From positions 90,164,501-90,228,500 of the forward strand of contig CM075674.1 in the NCBI GenBank assembly GCA_037962975.1: a stretch of DNA of 64,000 nt, in the 5' to 3' direction. A program made the position numbers and the translations under genes. The DNA comes from Clitoria ternatea (Eukaryota; Streptophyta; Magnoliopsida; Fabales; Fabaceae). The notes beneath the pieces were generated by a model. That model was not told where the DNA came from. It did no database searches and saw nothing but the letters and a program-made list of their open reading frames with translations. Shown piece by piece: positions 1 to 11,984 of the stretch (its first letter is position 1; the number at the start of each line of letters is the position of its first letter).

Positions 1-235
1 GAAGAGGTTGTAATCAGGTAGGATCTGACTTAAGCGATTATGCCGACTAAAATTGTGGAGCGGTCGGTAAACCGCTTGAGAGGTGAAGCTATACCGAGTG
101 GAATTGTGAACCGGTCGGTGAATGCTTGGGAAGCAGAGACATGTAATTAGTTGAGGCAGCAATATTCTGAGCTGTTTGTTGAGGTAAGTTTGTATTTGAA
201 TTTCAAGGACAAAATTCTTTGAAGGAGGGAAGAAT
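1..235 (+). mobile_element. 3' end of Ty3/gypsy internal region with polypurine tract
   Basis: This short stretch ends in a purine-rich run (about 222-235, GAAGGAGGGAAGAAT-like) directly before a TGTAACATCC sequence, the usual junction between the internal region and 3' LTR of plant Ty3/gypsy elements. A coding-like tail ending in ...NFKDKIL then a stop lies just upstream (about 195-222) and probably is the last few codons of a polyprotein, but too little is present to name a domain. The rest of the element lies outside the window to the left. Confidence 0.6.
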
Positions 236-297
236 TGTAACATCCTGGTTTAGAATTAATCATCAATTAAGGTTAATTACAGAATTGAAATTGTTGA

Positions 298-300
<3 letters not shown>

Positions 301-337
<37 letters not shown>
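301..337. repeat. (AAT)n microsatellite
   Basis: About twelve uninterrupted AAT/ATA triplets close to the start of the gypsy LTR. Confidence 0.9.
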
Positions 338-1265
338 TGTGGCCAGGCAGAATTACGATGGTGCCCTTGGTGTTAAGAGAGCTTCGGTCCTCTCTCCCTC
401 GTGATTCCCACGCTGATGGGATGGGAGATGAATAAGATGTAACTTTTGATTGAGAGGGAGTATAGGCGCAGGGCAGTGCAATGATGATAGCCTCAGTTCA
501 TATTCTCAACCACTCCCTGCTCATTACATTTTGGGTACATTGAGAACCACTCTTCCATTCTCTCTACAACTTCTTGGAGCCTTTGCTTCTTCTTTGTGGT
601 TGTTCTTCTTCTTCCATTCGCACGCTGAGTAGAACCCTGAGTGGAAGTGGGAACACGAAGTGAGAATAGCGTGGTTGTGAGAGAACAACATGGTGCTGAG
701 TGTTTTGGAGGCTGAGATCCCCCACTGTACTGCCTAAGCAACGATGGGTGCTTGGAAGCATGGGGTCCTCCACTGTTGGTGAGGACTGGTCTGTTCATGT
801 GTGGGAACAGCCATGGAACTCTCCACTGCTCTGCGAACAGAGCATGGAGTGTCATGGAGGCGGAGCTGTTCGTGTGTCCGAGTGGCTCGGTGTTCCTCCA
901 AAGGAGATTCCTATGCTGAACGGCTGGAAGCTGGGTCATTCTGTTGAGAACGAGTGACTGAAGAACGTTCAGTCGGTGCTGCAAGCTTAGGGGAGCTTCT
1001 GGGATCTTCATTCCAGGTAGGGGGCTAATTTACATCACAAATGTATGGCTTATGGACGGGTTCCGGGTGGTTTTGCTTTAATGTGTTATGTCATGTTTGA
1101 AATATGTTGATTGATATATTGTAGTTGAGTATTGGTGCATGAAACACCCAGATTTGTGATCATTGTGGTCTGTGTGATGTTGTCATGATTCCGTCCATGA
1201 GATGTATGATGATAAATATGAGATGCTGAGTGAATGTATGGAAATGTTGACTTTTAATGAGAATG

Positions 1266-3740
1266 CCGAGTGCATGTACTGTAGACCAGTGTGAATACCA
1301 AATGCATGTGGTGTGTAAATACTGTGCTAGTTCTGCTATGATTCTATGTGAATGTATGATATGTTGTGGCTGTTAATGAGAAAGCCGAGTGGATATTATA
1401 TGAAAATCACGTGATGCTTGTTGTAAATGATAATTCCGAGTGGATGGCATTATGATTGCCGAGTGCATGAGGTGTGGGTCGGTTATGTTAATTCCCGTTT
1501 GGGATTTTATATTAAAAAGCATGTGATTGCCGAGTGCACGTATTGTGATATTGCTATGTCGATCCCTATTTATGAATAATAATGATAAAATGCATGGGAT
1601 GCATGTTATTGATATTTGAATGCCGAGTACATTGGCGTTGGACGCCCGATGAAAAAACCGTATGCATCTGATTCGCCATTGGAAATGCCGAGTGCATATA
1701 GCGTTGGATGCTTAATATTGAATCGGCAATCAGATGGATACGTGTGAAATATAATAAAAGACCTTGGGTTGGACTCAAGGCAATGCCGAGTGCATTGGCG
1801 TTGGACGCCTGATGAATGAGACCGTATGCATCTGATTCGCCACTGGAAATGCTTGGAGCATGTAGCGTTGGACGCTTAATACTGGGTCGGCAATCAGATG
1901 AATACGTGTTAAATATGATAAAAGACCTCGGGTTGGACTCGAGGCAGTGCCGAGTGCACTAAGCGTTGGACGCTTAAAGACCTTGGGTTGGACTCAAGGC
2001 AAGCCTTCCAGGTTGGACTCGGGGCTGCCCGTAACACTTCCGTTGTCGCTTGGAGTGACTGTGTTACATGTGAGGGCAAACGGTTTGGTACCAGTAAAAC
2101 GGCCGAATCAGCTTGGAGCTGAGAAAAGGCTTGGAGCCTATGTTGCAACAATAAAATTGATAATAAATAACCAGATCCGGGTTAAATGAATGTGTGCACA
2201 CTTATGATTGTCATTGAGCTCAATGTGAATTGTATGAATATGTGGATGAATGCATGTATACTGATGCTATGTCGAGTGCACACTTATATCCAAGTGGATG
2301 AATCCATGTATACTGATGCTATTGCTGAGTGCACATTATATTGTTGATGAGCTCAATGTAATGGTATATATATGTGTGTGTGAATACTGTTGTGAATAGC
2401 ATGATTAATATAGCCATGAATGATTGGTGTGAATTCCGACTGGGTGAATATATGTAAATTCATACTGTTTCCGAGTGCAAGGTGATTATGAATGATATGA
2501 ATTACTCAGTCTTGATTGAATTGCATGAATTGCATGAATCCCGAGTGGATGATGTTGTTAGGGTATCCATATTAAATGGCAAGATGTATTATTTCTGAAT
2601 AGAATGTCATTGTATGGTTGAGATTTGAGGATTAAATTCGAGTCAATAACTGTTATTTAATATGTAAAAGCTCACCCCTACTGTGGCTATATTTTTCAGT
2701 ATATGCAGGTCAGACTGGGAATGAGGAGATGGCCTCAAGTCCGAGTGATGGGCACTCCGATTGTTGAAGTGCACATATAGTATATGTATTGTAATAGATA
2801 TGTTAAAGCCTTGGCCGGCTCTCTTGTAATTCAAACGAATTTAATCATAGGGGTTGACTATCGGGTTTGTGAACAAGTATACATTGTATGTATATATATT
2901 TTACATTGTTATAAAGTTACCTGAATTGTTCATTATGTGGTGTTGAGAGAATAATGCTAAGTCAATGAATTCCGAGTGAAATATGGATGGGAGAGCCATT
3001 ACCGAGTGAGGCTATTGTTTATGTGGCCTTTTTTCGAGTGATAAAGGTATAAGACAGTTTCGAGTAAGATGTACTCGAGTGGGTTACTTCCGAGGGAAGA
3101 CTAGTCCATATGTTACCGAGTGAAAATATGAGTAAACCCCGAGCGGGGAAGGGTTTGAATATTCCCGAGTGAGAAATCCCGAATGAACCTCTTCCGAGGG
3201 AAGAGTTGTTGTGATGGTTTTGATTGAGGTGTATTCTAGGAGCCCTCTTCTGAGTGAACGAGGCTACATATATTCCGAGTGAATGTTATATATTCCGAGT
3301 GGCTAAGTATTGATAAGTCCGAGTGAGACTTAACTTGGTGAATTCCTCCGAGTGATGTGAGGACTGAGGAATCCCGAATAAAACTTGATTGTGGAGACTC
3401 CTTCCGAAGGGATGGAGGTTATGTGATCTCTGAGTGGGGAAGATCAAAATATGTCGAGTGCAGAATGGATAATGTATTCTGAGTGAATTGTGGTTGAAAT
3501 ATACCGAGTGGTATATGACTGGGGAAATACTTCGGGTGAGGGAAGCTTATGGATTTCGAGGGAATCATTTCCCGAGTGGAGATTGAGACGCTTCCGAATG
3601 AAGCATGTTTGACTTGAATAAAGATAGGTATGGCTGAGTTTACCGGGTGCAGTATAACCCATGAGGGGAGATAGTTCCCGAGTGAACGTGGTCCCGATTC
3701 CGAGTAATGGAATTACCGCGTGAATGGGTTCGCTTCAGCG
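1266..3740 (+). repeat. Irregular CCGAGTG word repeat within LTR
   Basis: The heptamer CCGAGTG and one-base variants (TCGAGTG, CTGAGTG, CCGAATG, CCGAGGG) recur some 40 times, nearly all in the same orientation. In the first half they are usually preceded by ATG/AATG and followed by CAT/CAC (GCCGAGTGCAT); after about 2960 they become denser, every 20-40 bases. Spacing is irregular, so this is not a simple satellite. The field ends near 3740, where related CGCTCCAGCG / CGCTCAAGCG words take over. Confidence 0.7.
1619..1949. repeat. 165-bp tandem duplication in LTR
   Basis: Two direct copies start near 1619 and 1784. Both contain the words GCGTTGGACGCC, CGTATGCATCTGATTCGCCA, CGGCAATCAGATG and GGTTGGACTC in the same order. 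A partial third copy follows to about 2010 (GCGTTGGACGC, then GGTTGGACTC twice). GGCGTTGGACGCC is itself a short palindrome-like word. Confidence 0.8.
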
Positions 3741-4043
3741 AATGAGGATTCGCTCCAGCGAGTAAAGGGCTCGCTCAAGCGCCGTATTTCACTGGGCTGT
3801 GTGACCGAAGCTGAGTCTTGCCCATGTGTAGCTTTCTGACTCGGTCTTCCCTTCTCTGATCGGTTTTTGCTTTCCCTTGCCTTACGTTTGGTTTATTTTT
3901 ACCCCGACTTCTTGGTGAATTTTGGAAAAAAAAAATTTCGTTGGTCTCGGTTTTATTCTTTATTAAGTCGGGTTGTTTAGTAAGTCTCTTTTATTTAATT
4001 ATTTATATACGTAATTTTATTTTTCAAGATTAGGGTATCGACA

Positions 4044-4478
4044 TGAATGTTTGGTTTGCTTCGTAATATGTGAAAATAGAGCAGTGGAAGCTTGCAAGTT
4101 ACTGGAAGAAGAGAAGAGTAAGGCTGTTGAAAAGGGATAGAGCCAAAATTAAAATGGAGAAGGCCCAGGAGTATACGATTCAGATTGGTCAATTGGAGAA
4201 ACATGTAAATAAAGCAGAAGTGAAGTTGCCATCTGATGGGGAAAAGGAAATCAATCAATTGAAGGAGCTTCTAGAACTGTGGCTGATTTTGAGAGGATTA
4301 AAGGAGATGAGGCTTTAATCACAGTTATTTTGAACCATGGTTATATGTTGTTTCTCACCACGGTTCAAAACCGTGGTGAAAAGTCCACACCTATAACCAC
4401 GCTGGGAACAACCACGGTTGTAGAACTATGGTTAAAGGCTAATTATAACCGTGGTTAAAACCCTAATATGCACTAGTG
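4044..4478. mobile_element. Right-hand end of a CACTA-like transposon (remnant)
   Basis: From about 4330 to 4460 the sequence is made of subterminal repeats of ACCACGGTT / AACCGTGGT in both orientations, ending in CCCTAATATGCACTAGTG at 4478. The reverse complement of that end reads CACTAGTGCATATTAGGG, i.e. it starts with CACTA, the hallmark terminus of CACTA (En/Spm) elements. Upstream lies the decayed coiled-coil coding piece at 4070-4340, which fits an internal exon. The left end is missing: the gypsy LTR at 236-4043 abuts it, so the LTR element probably inserted into this transposon. No 3-bp duplication can be tested. Confidence 0.5.
4070..4340 (+). pseudogene. Decayed coiled-coil coding fragment
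   Basis: The longest open frame (4070-4318, 82 codons) is rich in Lys/Glu/Leu with heptad-like spacing (for example AKIKMEKAQEYTIQIGQLEK). Sensible coiled-coil residues continue in other frames at both ends: upstream ACKLLEEEKSKAVEK in one frame, downstream RTVADFERIKGDEALI in another. This is what a gene with at least two frameshifts would look like. I do not recognise a named family. Its position next to a CACTA-like terminus suggests it came from that transposon's coding region, but a captured host exon is also possible. Confidence 0.4.
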
Positions 4479-4897
4479 TTTCCAGCCATGATTTCCCATT
4501 ATTGTTCAAATAATATGCAGACAAGCTTCAATCCTTGTTCCCTATTGCGTTTATGCCTTTGGTCTGTAGTGGATTGGCCATCATGTAACATTATTTGGCC
4601 TATTTTCTGAGTGAAATTCCACCTATTAGTCGGGTACACGTAGCACCTGATGCTACGCGTGGGCCTGACGTATAGCGTTAAGGTCAAAATCTTGATGCTA
4701 AGCATGGGGTTGACGTTACGCGCCAGCCTTCTGTCTTACATGAATTTCTCACTTTTAAACCTTAAACATTCACTACAAAAAATGGGAAAATGGGTCATGC
4801 CAAGTTAAATTCAATAACTTCCATTTATTTGTAATAAAACCTAATTTTATTTCTATTTAAGCTAATTTTTATTTATTTTCTCTTACTTTTTATTATG
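4479..4897. other. Non-coding interval between transposon remnants
   Basis: No gene is visible. At 4771 a CACTACAAAAAA word resembles a CACTA terminal repeat but has no partner nearby. Words built on TGCTACGCGTGG / TGCTAAGCATGG (about 4640-4720) form a small family of related short repeats. Confidence 0.4.
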
Positions 4898-7464
4898 AAA
4901 ACCGTAACGGCCCTAGTTTTTAGAGTAAGAGCCTAGACTCTCAGGATCTTTTGAGAGTGCTCTAATAAGTTTCTTAAGGAAGTTGAGGCTTCATCCTGAT
5001 CCCCTGAGTGGCTATGAGAAAGAAGAAATAATGAGGAAATAAGTCCTCGAGGTATTAATAGAACGTTAAGTATGAGAAAGAAGAAAGATATAGTAGAAAA
5101 TAGAGATCAGTGAGAAGGATAAAAGAGTAATAGAAAGGTAACGAGGCGTAATGAGTAATATAAGAAAATAAGAGATGAGTGATTGAGAGTGATAGTAGAA
5201 TAAAGGAATAAAAAATTATAGGTAATAGTAAGTAATAGATGATTAATTTATCTTAAACTGTAATTAATTGTTTAATTAGCCTTTAATAATTTATGTTTAG
5301 ATTGATAGATTAATTATGGAATTAGTGAAGATTTAATTAAAATATATAATTATAATTAATATCTAATAATTATTCAAAAAAATATATGCATATATAATAT
5401 TAAAATAATATTTTATTAAGTTTTTAATTAATTTATAAATAGGTAATAATATTTAAATAATAAAATATTAAGGGTTTTCCCCAGTATTATACTATAGGGC
5501 CCAATTACCAATCTTCTCCGGTAACTCGACCTGAGACTAGTGATCCATAAAGAAAACTACTCCCAATAGGGTTTCCTTATAGTGGATCGAAGATAACTGA
5601 TTAGGTCTAATCGGGCCAATCAGAACCTTCGATGTCACCTACATTTGGTCGTGCATATACCTCGGAGTATCCGATGGTGACACGATCAGTCCCCAGTGAC
5701 TCGTTTCGACGTTTTAGGAATATTTCCTAAAAAGGGCAAAACTTGATTCGAAATCTATCAACCCCATCTTTATCTTATCTCGTTTCTTTAAAAATTCGGT
5801 CAGCGTATCTTTGACAATTCGGACCTAACTTTTTCAAACGATGCTTGATTTGGATAATTTTGATCTTGTTCACTTTGTTTTGAAGATATCTTCAATCCCT
5901 ATTTCTGGTCTCGATCCCAAAGGCCAATTCTTAAAGGAAAAATAACTATAAATTTAGCCCTATCTGATTCGGGGACGATTGGAGCACCTTTTCTTGTTTC
6001 AGGCATATCTCGGTTACCGATATTGGATCATCGCAAATGATATCAAATTGAAGGGAAAAATAAGATATACAAGTTTTGTATTGGGCAATTTTTGAGATTC
6101 TGCTTCCACAAATTATCATGAATTTATTTTTAATGTCCCTAATTTCCGATTCCTAAAAATTCTGCATACCTAAAACCATCGGGTAACAAATTAATTTTCC
6201 GGCCATTGATTTCTGACAACACCACCACCATTCAACACCTCAGAGATGAGGTGTCACCACCATAGAGCACCAGCCCACTCAGCTCTCCTTGCTTCTCACA
6301 CTGCTTCCTTTACAAGGAATTAACATTATATGATCTTATATCATCATGGACATGTCATCATTTCCATGACCATGCCATAGGAACATATAAAATTAACATT
6401 GTCACACTTCAGATTTTCCTCACAACCCATGGTTTCAATTCAGGTACATTAATTACTCTAATTCTCTTCTTAAGGAAATTCTATTTCTTAAATAGTCACA
6501 CACCACCGTCAAAAATCCAACTTATCCTCTATTTTGGTTTCTTAAATTCTCTTCTCCTCTTTTTGCTCTCCCTTCATCCAGTAACCAACACACCTCTAAT
6601 CAGCTACTTTCTTCTCTCCCTCCAGCCACCACCGCACCACCAAAAGCCACCATAAACCACCACACCACACCACCACCTCCTAGACTCTATTTCCACTTTA
6701 TTTTCCTTCGATGTTCTTCTTAAAACTATGACTTTCTTCACCATTTCCAGCCACCAAATATCTCTCTACCACCGCTGTCCAACCACATGAGCTCTTCCAT
6801 GCTCTGTTTTCACCTTCGCAAAACCTTTACGGCCCTTTAATCTTCAAGTTGCGGCCACCACCTCTTGTAAACTGGTAAGCAATCAGTGATTTTTTTCTAT
6901 TTTGATTTCAATTTCTCCTTCAAAATTTAGAATTACATGGTTGAACCCTCCTTATTTCTTATTGGTCGTGACTTTCCTCTTCCTCCTTGGCTCTTGCATG
7001 TTTGAATTCTTAAATCTCTGGGGACGAGCGGGAGCAATCGAAGTAGAGAAGCCGACGATCGGTGAATTTTCGGCTCTGGATCCCTTTTCCTTCTTCTAAA
7101 GCCGTGATCTAGGGATAAGGTAAGGGGAGCCTCTATTCGGTTAATTGTGTCTTAGAATTTCCCTAAAATGTTAGTCTATTATCCGACGATCATAGTTTTA
7201 AGTTTCAGCACGATCTAATGATTGGATTTCAAAATATAGAATTTTTAATAATCGAGGATAAATTTGTTAAGTTAAAAATAAAATTTAGTATTTTATAAAA
7301 TCTTGTAATACGTGCCTCAATGATCGTGCAACAAGAAGAAATTTTTAACTGTGATTTATCTTTTACTGATTTCTCAGAAGATTAGATAAGACTATAAGGT
7401 TTATAAATTTAATTAGGCACTCACAATAAATGATAAACAGAACAATATTAAATTTATGATTATT

Positions 7465-7760
7465 ATTATTAAGCATAATGGTTGGCTCTGCCGCCACAAT
7501 TAAACATTTTCTTTATTAATTTGTTATTATATTATTGAGCATAATGGCTGGCTCTGCCGCTGCTTTCAAACGTTTTCCTTATTAATTTATGTTACTATAT
7601 TATTGATCATAATGGTCAGCTCTGCCGCCGCTCCTAACTATTCCTTTATTTCAATTACTTATTATTGAGTATAATGGCCAGCTTTGCCGTCACTCTTAGT
7701 ATTTTCCTTATTTAATTGTGTCATTTATATTATCAGGTATAATGGTCGGCTCTACCGCCT
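7465..7760. repeat. Five tandem copies of a ~66-bp repeat
   Basis: The core ATAATGGYYRGCTCTGCCGCC recurs with starts near 7473, 7539, 7607, 7669 and 7737, giving spacings of 62-68 bases. The bases between are AT-rich with TTCCTTATT. Copies are diverged, so the array is not recent. Confidence 0.85.
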
Positions 7761-8407
7761 TATAATTATTACTATTATTATTATTATTAAGGATTACCAC
7801 TCTCGTTACTAGTATTATTATTATATTTATTGTAAGTAACAGACGGGTACCTTCTTAAATTAAAACAACACTATTTAATATTTCTACTATTTTGACTACC
7901 AGTTATAAAATCCAATACATTCTTGCCTTTTAAGTTAGACGTCACCTAAGCCAAGATATAGCTGTTATATTTCCTAAATAAATATAAAAATAACCCACAA
8001 TGTCTGAAAAATAGGAAGGACCTAACAACTCGAGATTAAATAATATATATAAGGGGAATATATATATATATATACTTAGGTGTGAGAAGAATAGTAATAA
8101 TAATATTAAGATAAGGATTAAACATTTAAGTAAAGATTTTGAGGATTTAGTAAATTCCAGCAAACAACACTAGATAAACTATTAAGTAAACTCTGGTGTA
8201 AAACTTAGTATAAAAGGATTGATAAGAATTGATGGGTTTAACAAGACATCAAGAATAAGTTTCTAAGTATATATAAGTTAAGTACACGACTCGGTCAGTC
8301 AGTAGGCCTTTAAGTAGTAACTAGACAATAAGGTAGAAAAAGGAGAATAATTAATTGGTTAACAAAAGAAGATGATAGTCTAAGGTAGTAGCTAAAGATA
8401 TAGATTT

Positions 8408-9785
8408 TGTTATTCAAGTGGCCTCAATACTCAAGGAGGGAGGGTGAATTGAGTTTTTAAAACTTTGCTTGGAATGCCTTTAAACTTGATTCTTTTATCA
8501 CAAGTTTAAAGATTATGCAAGTGAAATCAAGTTTAATGCAATAGATGATGCAAAACAAGAGGTAAATATAGCTTAGACAATTTGTCAAACACTTTGTGTG
8601 CAATGCTTAAAGTTAACTAATTCAAGCAAGCTCAAGTAAGCAAATCACAATCAACCAACACAAGACAATCAAATACAGTATATAAATGTAAAAGAGTAAG
8701 GGAGAAGAGCTTGCAAACCGATTTAACGAGTTCCACCAATCCCGGTGTACGTCTCGCCTTCAAGCAATCCACTTGAAGGATTTCCACTATTGAAGTTTAG
8801 AGATTACAAGCTATGAGCAATTACAGCTTCCTAGTGTCCCATACTCAAGAACTCAATCCTCACTAGCACAAGGGTAACCCACCCAATCTCTCAAACTCTC
8901 AATACCCAAAGGTTGAACCCCAACCTTTATGACCACTCAACCTAGAGTGAAAAGCTTTTATGTTTGGTAGTGTTTACAAGATATGAACTCTCTAAATAGA
9001 GTAGATATACAAGTGAATGCTCTCTCAAATTTATAGCTCTCAACGAGAGAGGATATACAAGTTAAAGCTCAATCTTCAGGAAATATGAAGATATGAACTC
9101 ACAAAGCACAAAGAATGAATGTAGAGTTGATTGCCTCTTGTATCTTGTTTTTGTGCTTGATTTTCCCTTGCATTTATAGAGCCTTGGAGCAGCTTCAAAG
9201 TCTTTCTAGCCGTTGCAAGTAGTGGTTCCAGCTTGTCTTTGCGTATTTTAGGTTTTGGGTTGTTGGTTCCCACTTAAATCTGTCTTTTTAGTTGTATTTC
9301 CCACTTCTAGAATCGATTTGTAGCTTCTTGAATCGATTTAGGGCATTCTGATTTGTGCATTTTAGACTTCCAGATTTGTATGAATCGATTCAGGCCTTGG
9401 TGAATCGATTCAAGACATTCTGTTTGGGGTTCCTGGGCTGTCAGCTTCATGTGAATCGATTCAGGGATTTGGTGAATCGATTCAGGCTGTTCTGTTTTGG
9501 GTTTTGGTGACTTCCAGGGCTCTGAATCGATTCATTCATGTGTGGATCGATTCAGGCATTGCATTTTGATGTTTTTCCATGCCTGATGGTTTTTCCTTGA
9601 TGTGTTATGATCCATGGTTGCTTTCCTTTGTCTTTATGCATTTCTTTCTTGATTTCTTGGAGTGTTTTCTTCATGATTTCTAAAGTCTCTTGATTTGATA
9701 CATTATTTGTTTTTGATTCATGAAGTTCTTGTTATGCCTTGTACCTTTTGTCATTATCAAAACCTGTTGACAACATGCAAATACA
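8408..9785 (-). mobile_element. 3' LTR of the copia element
   Basis: Starts TGTTATTCAAGTGG and ends GCAAATACA. Both ends are defined by comparison with the related solo LTR at 31412-35653 (TGTTAACCAAGTGG ... TAAATACA) and by the polypurine tract that touches the right end. It is about 1.38 kb. A cluster of GAATCGATTC palindromes lies at about 9310-9570. Confidence 0.75.
9310..9570. repeat. GAATCGATTC palindrome cluster 1
   Basis: About eight copies of GAATCGATTC or one-base variants, spaced 20-60 bases, most followed by AGG or AAG. Some are paired in the pattern ...GATTCAGG...GGTGAATCGATTC. Confidence 0.85.
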
Positions 9786-9799
9786 TTCCCCCCCTTTTT
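9786..9799 (-). promoter_or_regulatory. Polypurine tract of the copia element
   Basis: TTCCCCCCCTTTTT on the plus strand, i.e. AAAAAGGGGGGGAA on the element's strand, directly against the 3' LTR. This is the plus-strand primer site for reverse transcription and confirms the element's orientation. Confidence 0.75.
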
Positions 9800-10308
9800 G
9801 ATGATGACAACCAATGGCCATCTCTTGGGGTGTTAATATCAAAAATTTAAAGAAGCAATGATAAGGAACCATTTGAAAATCAGAGTGTGTTTTCCTTTGT
9901 TTATCAAATCTTCTTTATCTCCCCTTTTGTTTTTCAATTAGACATTCATCTTGAGAACAATGTATTTCTCCAAACATTATGTTTCGAATTTCTAATATCT
10001 CTCATTTTATCTTTTTAGTATCTCTCCCTTTGTCTTTCTAGTATCTCTCCCCCTTTGTCATTATCAAAAAACAATATACGCTCAGGAAAAAGGAGATATT
10101 CAACGTATGAATAAGGATAATCAACCAAGCGAAGAGCATAAATCATTCAAACATCCAAACAGATATAATATTCAAGCAAATAACTATCCAAACAAATGAT
10201 ATAATTAGTGTCAAGTGAAAAAACCAAAATAAATGCCTTAGAAGGGCAACCAAGTCTGAACATAAAAAGCAAATAATTGTCAAGCAAAATCATAAAGTAA
10301 AAAGCCAA
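9800..10308 (-). other. Untranslated spacer of the copia element
   Basis: No coding signal is visible between the env-position ORF and the polypurine tract. The stretch is AT-rich with repeated TATCTCTCCC-like words near 9990-10050. Confidence 0.4.
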
Positions 10309-11442
10309 TCAAGGCTGAGGAAAGTGAATGCTGGAAATCTGAGTGGCAAGCTCAGTGTAACGTTCTTCCATGTTGGCTTCAAGCTTGTCCAGGCGAGACT
10401 TGAAGTTTGCTTCCATGATACCCAGGTGGCAATCCAAGTGGGCAGTGATCCTAGTAAACAAGTCATTAGCAGGAGCGGGTGGAGGAGGAAGAGGAGCATC
10501 TTCAGCACCATCACAAGGGCGAAGAAGAAATTGCCATATCCCATGATACTCAATGATGTTCATCTTTGTGAGATGAGATTTTCCAATTGGTGCTTTGGGT
10601 CCTACAATTTCCTTCACCTCATTCTTCAAGTCCACCTTATAGTGGCGCAGTAGCTTTATGATTAGAACAACATATGGGAGGTGAGTAAGATTCTGAGCTT
10701 CAATCATATGGTGCCTTACAACATCAATCCAATTAATTTCTTTTTGATTGATGATAGCCTACAGCAGTAAGATTTGTGCCTTACTCAATCTTGCATAATT
10801 TCCATCGGAAGGAAGGAGGATTTTTACCAAGACATAGTGCAAAAGGCAGTGGTCAAGGCTTAGAGTTCCAACGGTGCTAGAGGGAGCGGCAAGGTTGAAG
10901 AAAGTTCTTGCCTCCAAGGGATTGTAGTTCCATGAAGGAGAGGGTTCTTTTCCATGGAAGTGAGCATTGCTAAGAGGGAGTTTTCCAACTTGATTCATCA
11001 CTTCATTGTCAAGAAGAATGGTTTTTCCTTTCACTTTGGCATAGTATCGAACATCTTGAAGGCGCAAAATGGAATAGAAAACTCGAATCAATTCTGGATA
11101 AATGGCAACTTCCTCAAGAGCCATGAATCCAACTAGCTCTTATTGGTGAATCCAACTAGATTCAAAAAATGCAACATCAAGCCAATAAGGGGAGATGAGA
11201 TGTTTTTCAGAAAATGAGTTTTGATACCTTTCTAACTCCTTTTAGGTGGAGAAGAACCTTGAGAGATCAGAATATTGAGGGATGGCGGCACTAGCAACAT
11301 TGGCTCTTTGTTTCTTTCTAGGTTGAGAGGAGGAAGCCATTGATAATGGAGATTTGGAGAAGAGGTTTTTAGATTGAGAGGGAGATGGTTTTAGAGAGAA
11401 GGAGGAGAAAAAGTGTGGAAAGTGATGGAGAAATGGGCTCAA
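10309..11442 (-). pseudogene. Env-position ORF of the SIRE-type element (plant transposon protein)
   Basis: Three open pieces (11442-11242, 11124-10759, 10707-10309) lie in the same frame, so one ORF of roughly 370 codons has been broken by in-frame stops without an obvious frameshift. The first piece contains MASSSQPRKKQR, typical of the start of proteins annotated as plant transposon protein in SIRE-type elements; the middle carries the conserved globular part (YPELIRVFYSILRL); the last has a Pro-rich linker (PLPPPPAPA) followed by a likely coiled coil (RLDKLEANMEERYTELATQI). The role of this protein is unknown; env-like is a positional name. I see no clear fusion or membrane segment here. 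Confidence 0.6.
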
Positions 11443-11463
11443 ACAACGTTAAAATAGACTAGA

Positions 11464-11776
11464 ACCATCGCGTGAATCAATTCAGGAGTGGCTTAAATCG
11501 ATTCAACCATTACTGTGTTGAGAGTTCAAGAGACATCAGGGGTTTGAATCGATTCAAACTGCACATGAATCGATTCAGACCTTACTGTTTGTGGAAAATA
11601 TTGAGTGACAACGCTGTGAATCAATTCAGGAGTTTCATGAATCGATTCAATCAATTCTGTTTTTGAAAAATAAAGACAATCAGGTGTATGAATCGATTCA
11701 AAGAGGATGGGAATCAATTCACTCGAATCTGTTTCTCCTAGAATTGCATTTTTAAGTAGTTGAATCGATTCAAGGC
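11464..11776. repeat. GAATCGATTC palindrome cluster 2
   Basis: About nine copies of GAATCGATTC or GAATCAATTC between pol and the env-position ORF of the copia element, often in pairs 20-30 bases apart. Confidence 0.85.
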
Positions 11777-11984
11777 ACATTATGACTTTTTTTGGATAAT
11801 CAAAACTTCAATTTTATGAAAATCTTTGCCTCTTAACTTATTCAACCAGTTAAGATCAACACAATACACAATATTTAACCACTCTATGACATATCTAAGG
11901 ATTCTCAATCACAAGATGAACATCAATCAATATATTGAACATCAACTCATTGAAAATCAAGTATTTGTCAAAGATATTTAGCAT

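Larger units (their letters stand above)
236..4043 (+). mobile_element. Ty3/gypsy 3' LTR, long type (about 3.8 kb)
   Basis: The LTR begins TGTAACATCC right after a polypurine tract and is taken to end at ...GGGTATCGACA near 4043, because coiled-coil coding remnants of a different element start immediately after. It has no protein domain; the open frames in it (for example 493-1011 minus) are chance frames. Inside it are an (AAT)n run at about 301-337, a 165-bp tandem duplication at 1619-1949 and a field of CCGAGTG words up to about 3740. The left end is well supported by the tract and the TG start; the right end is inferred from the CA end and the change in sequence character. A chromoviral (Tekay-like) origin is likely from LTR length and style. 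Confidence 0.6.

Noticed and set aside
493..1011. 172-codon minus-strand frame
   Set aside because: It lies wholly inside the first gypsy LTR, shows no domain, and its composition follows the LTR.
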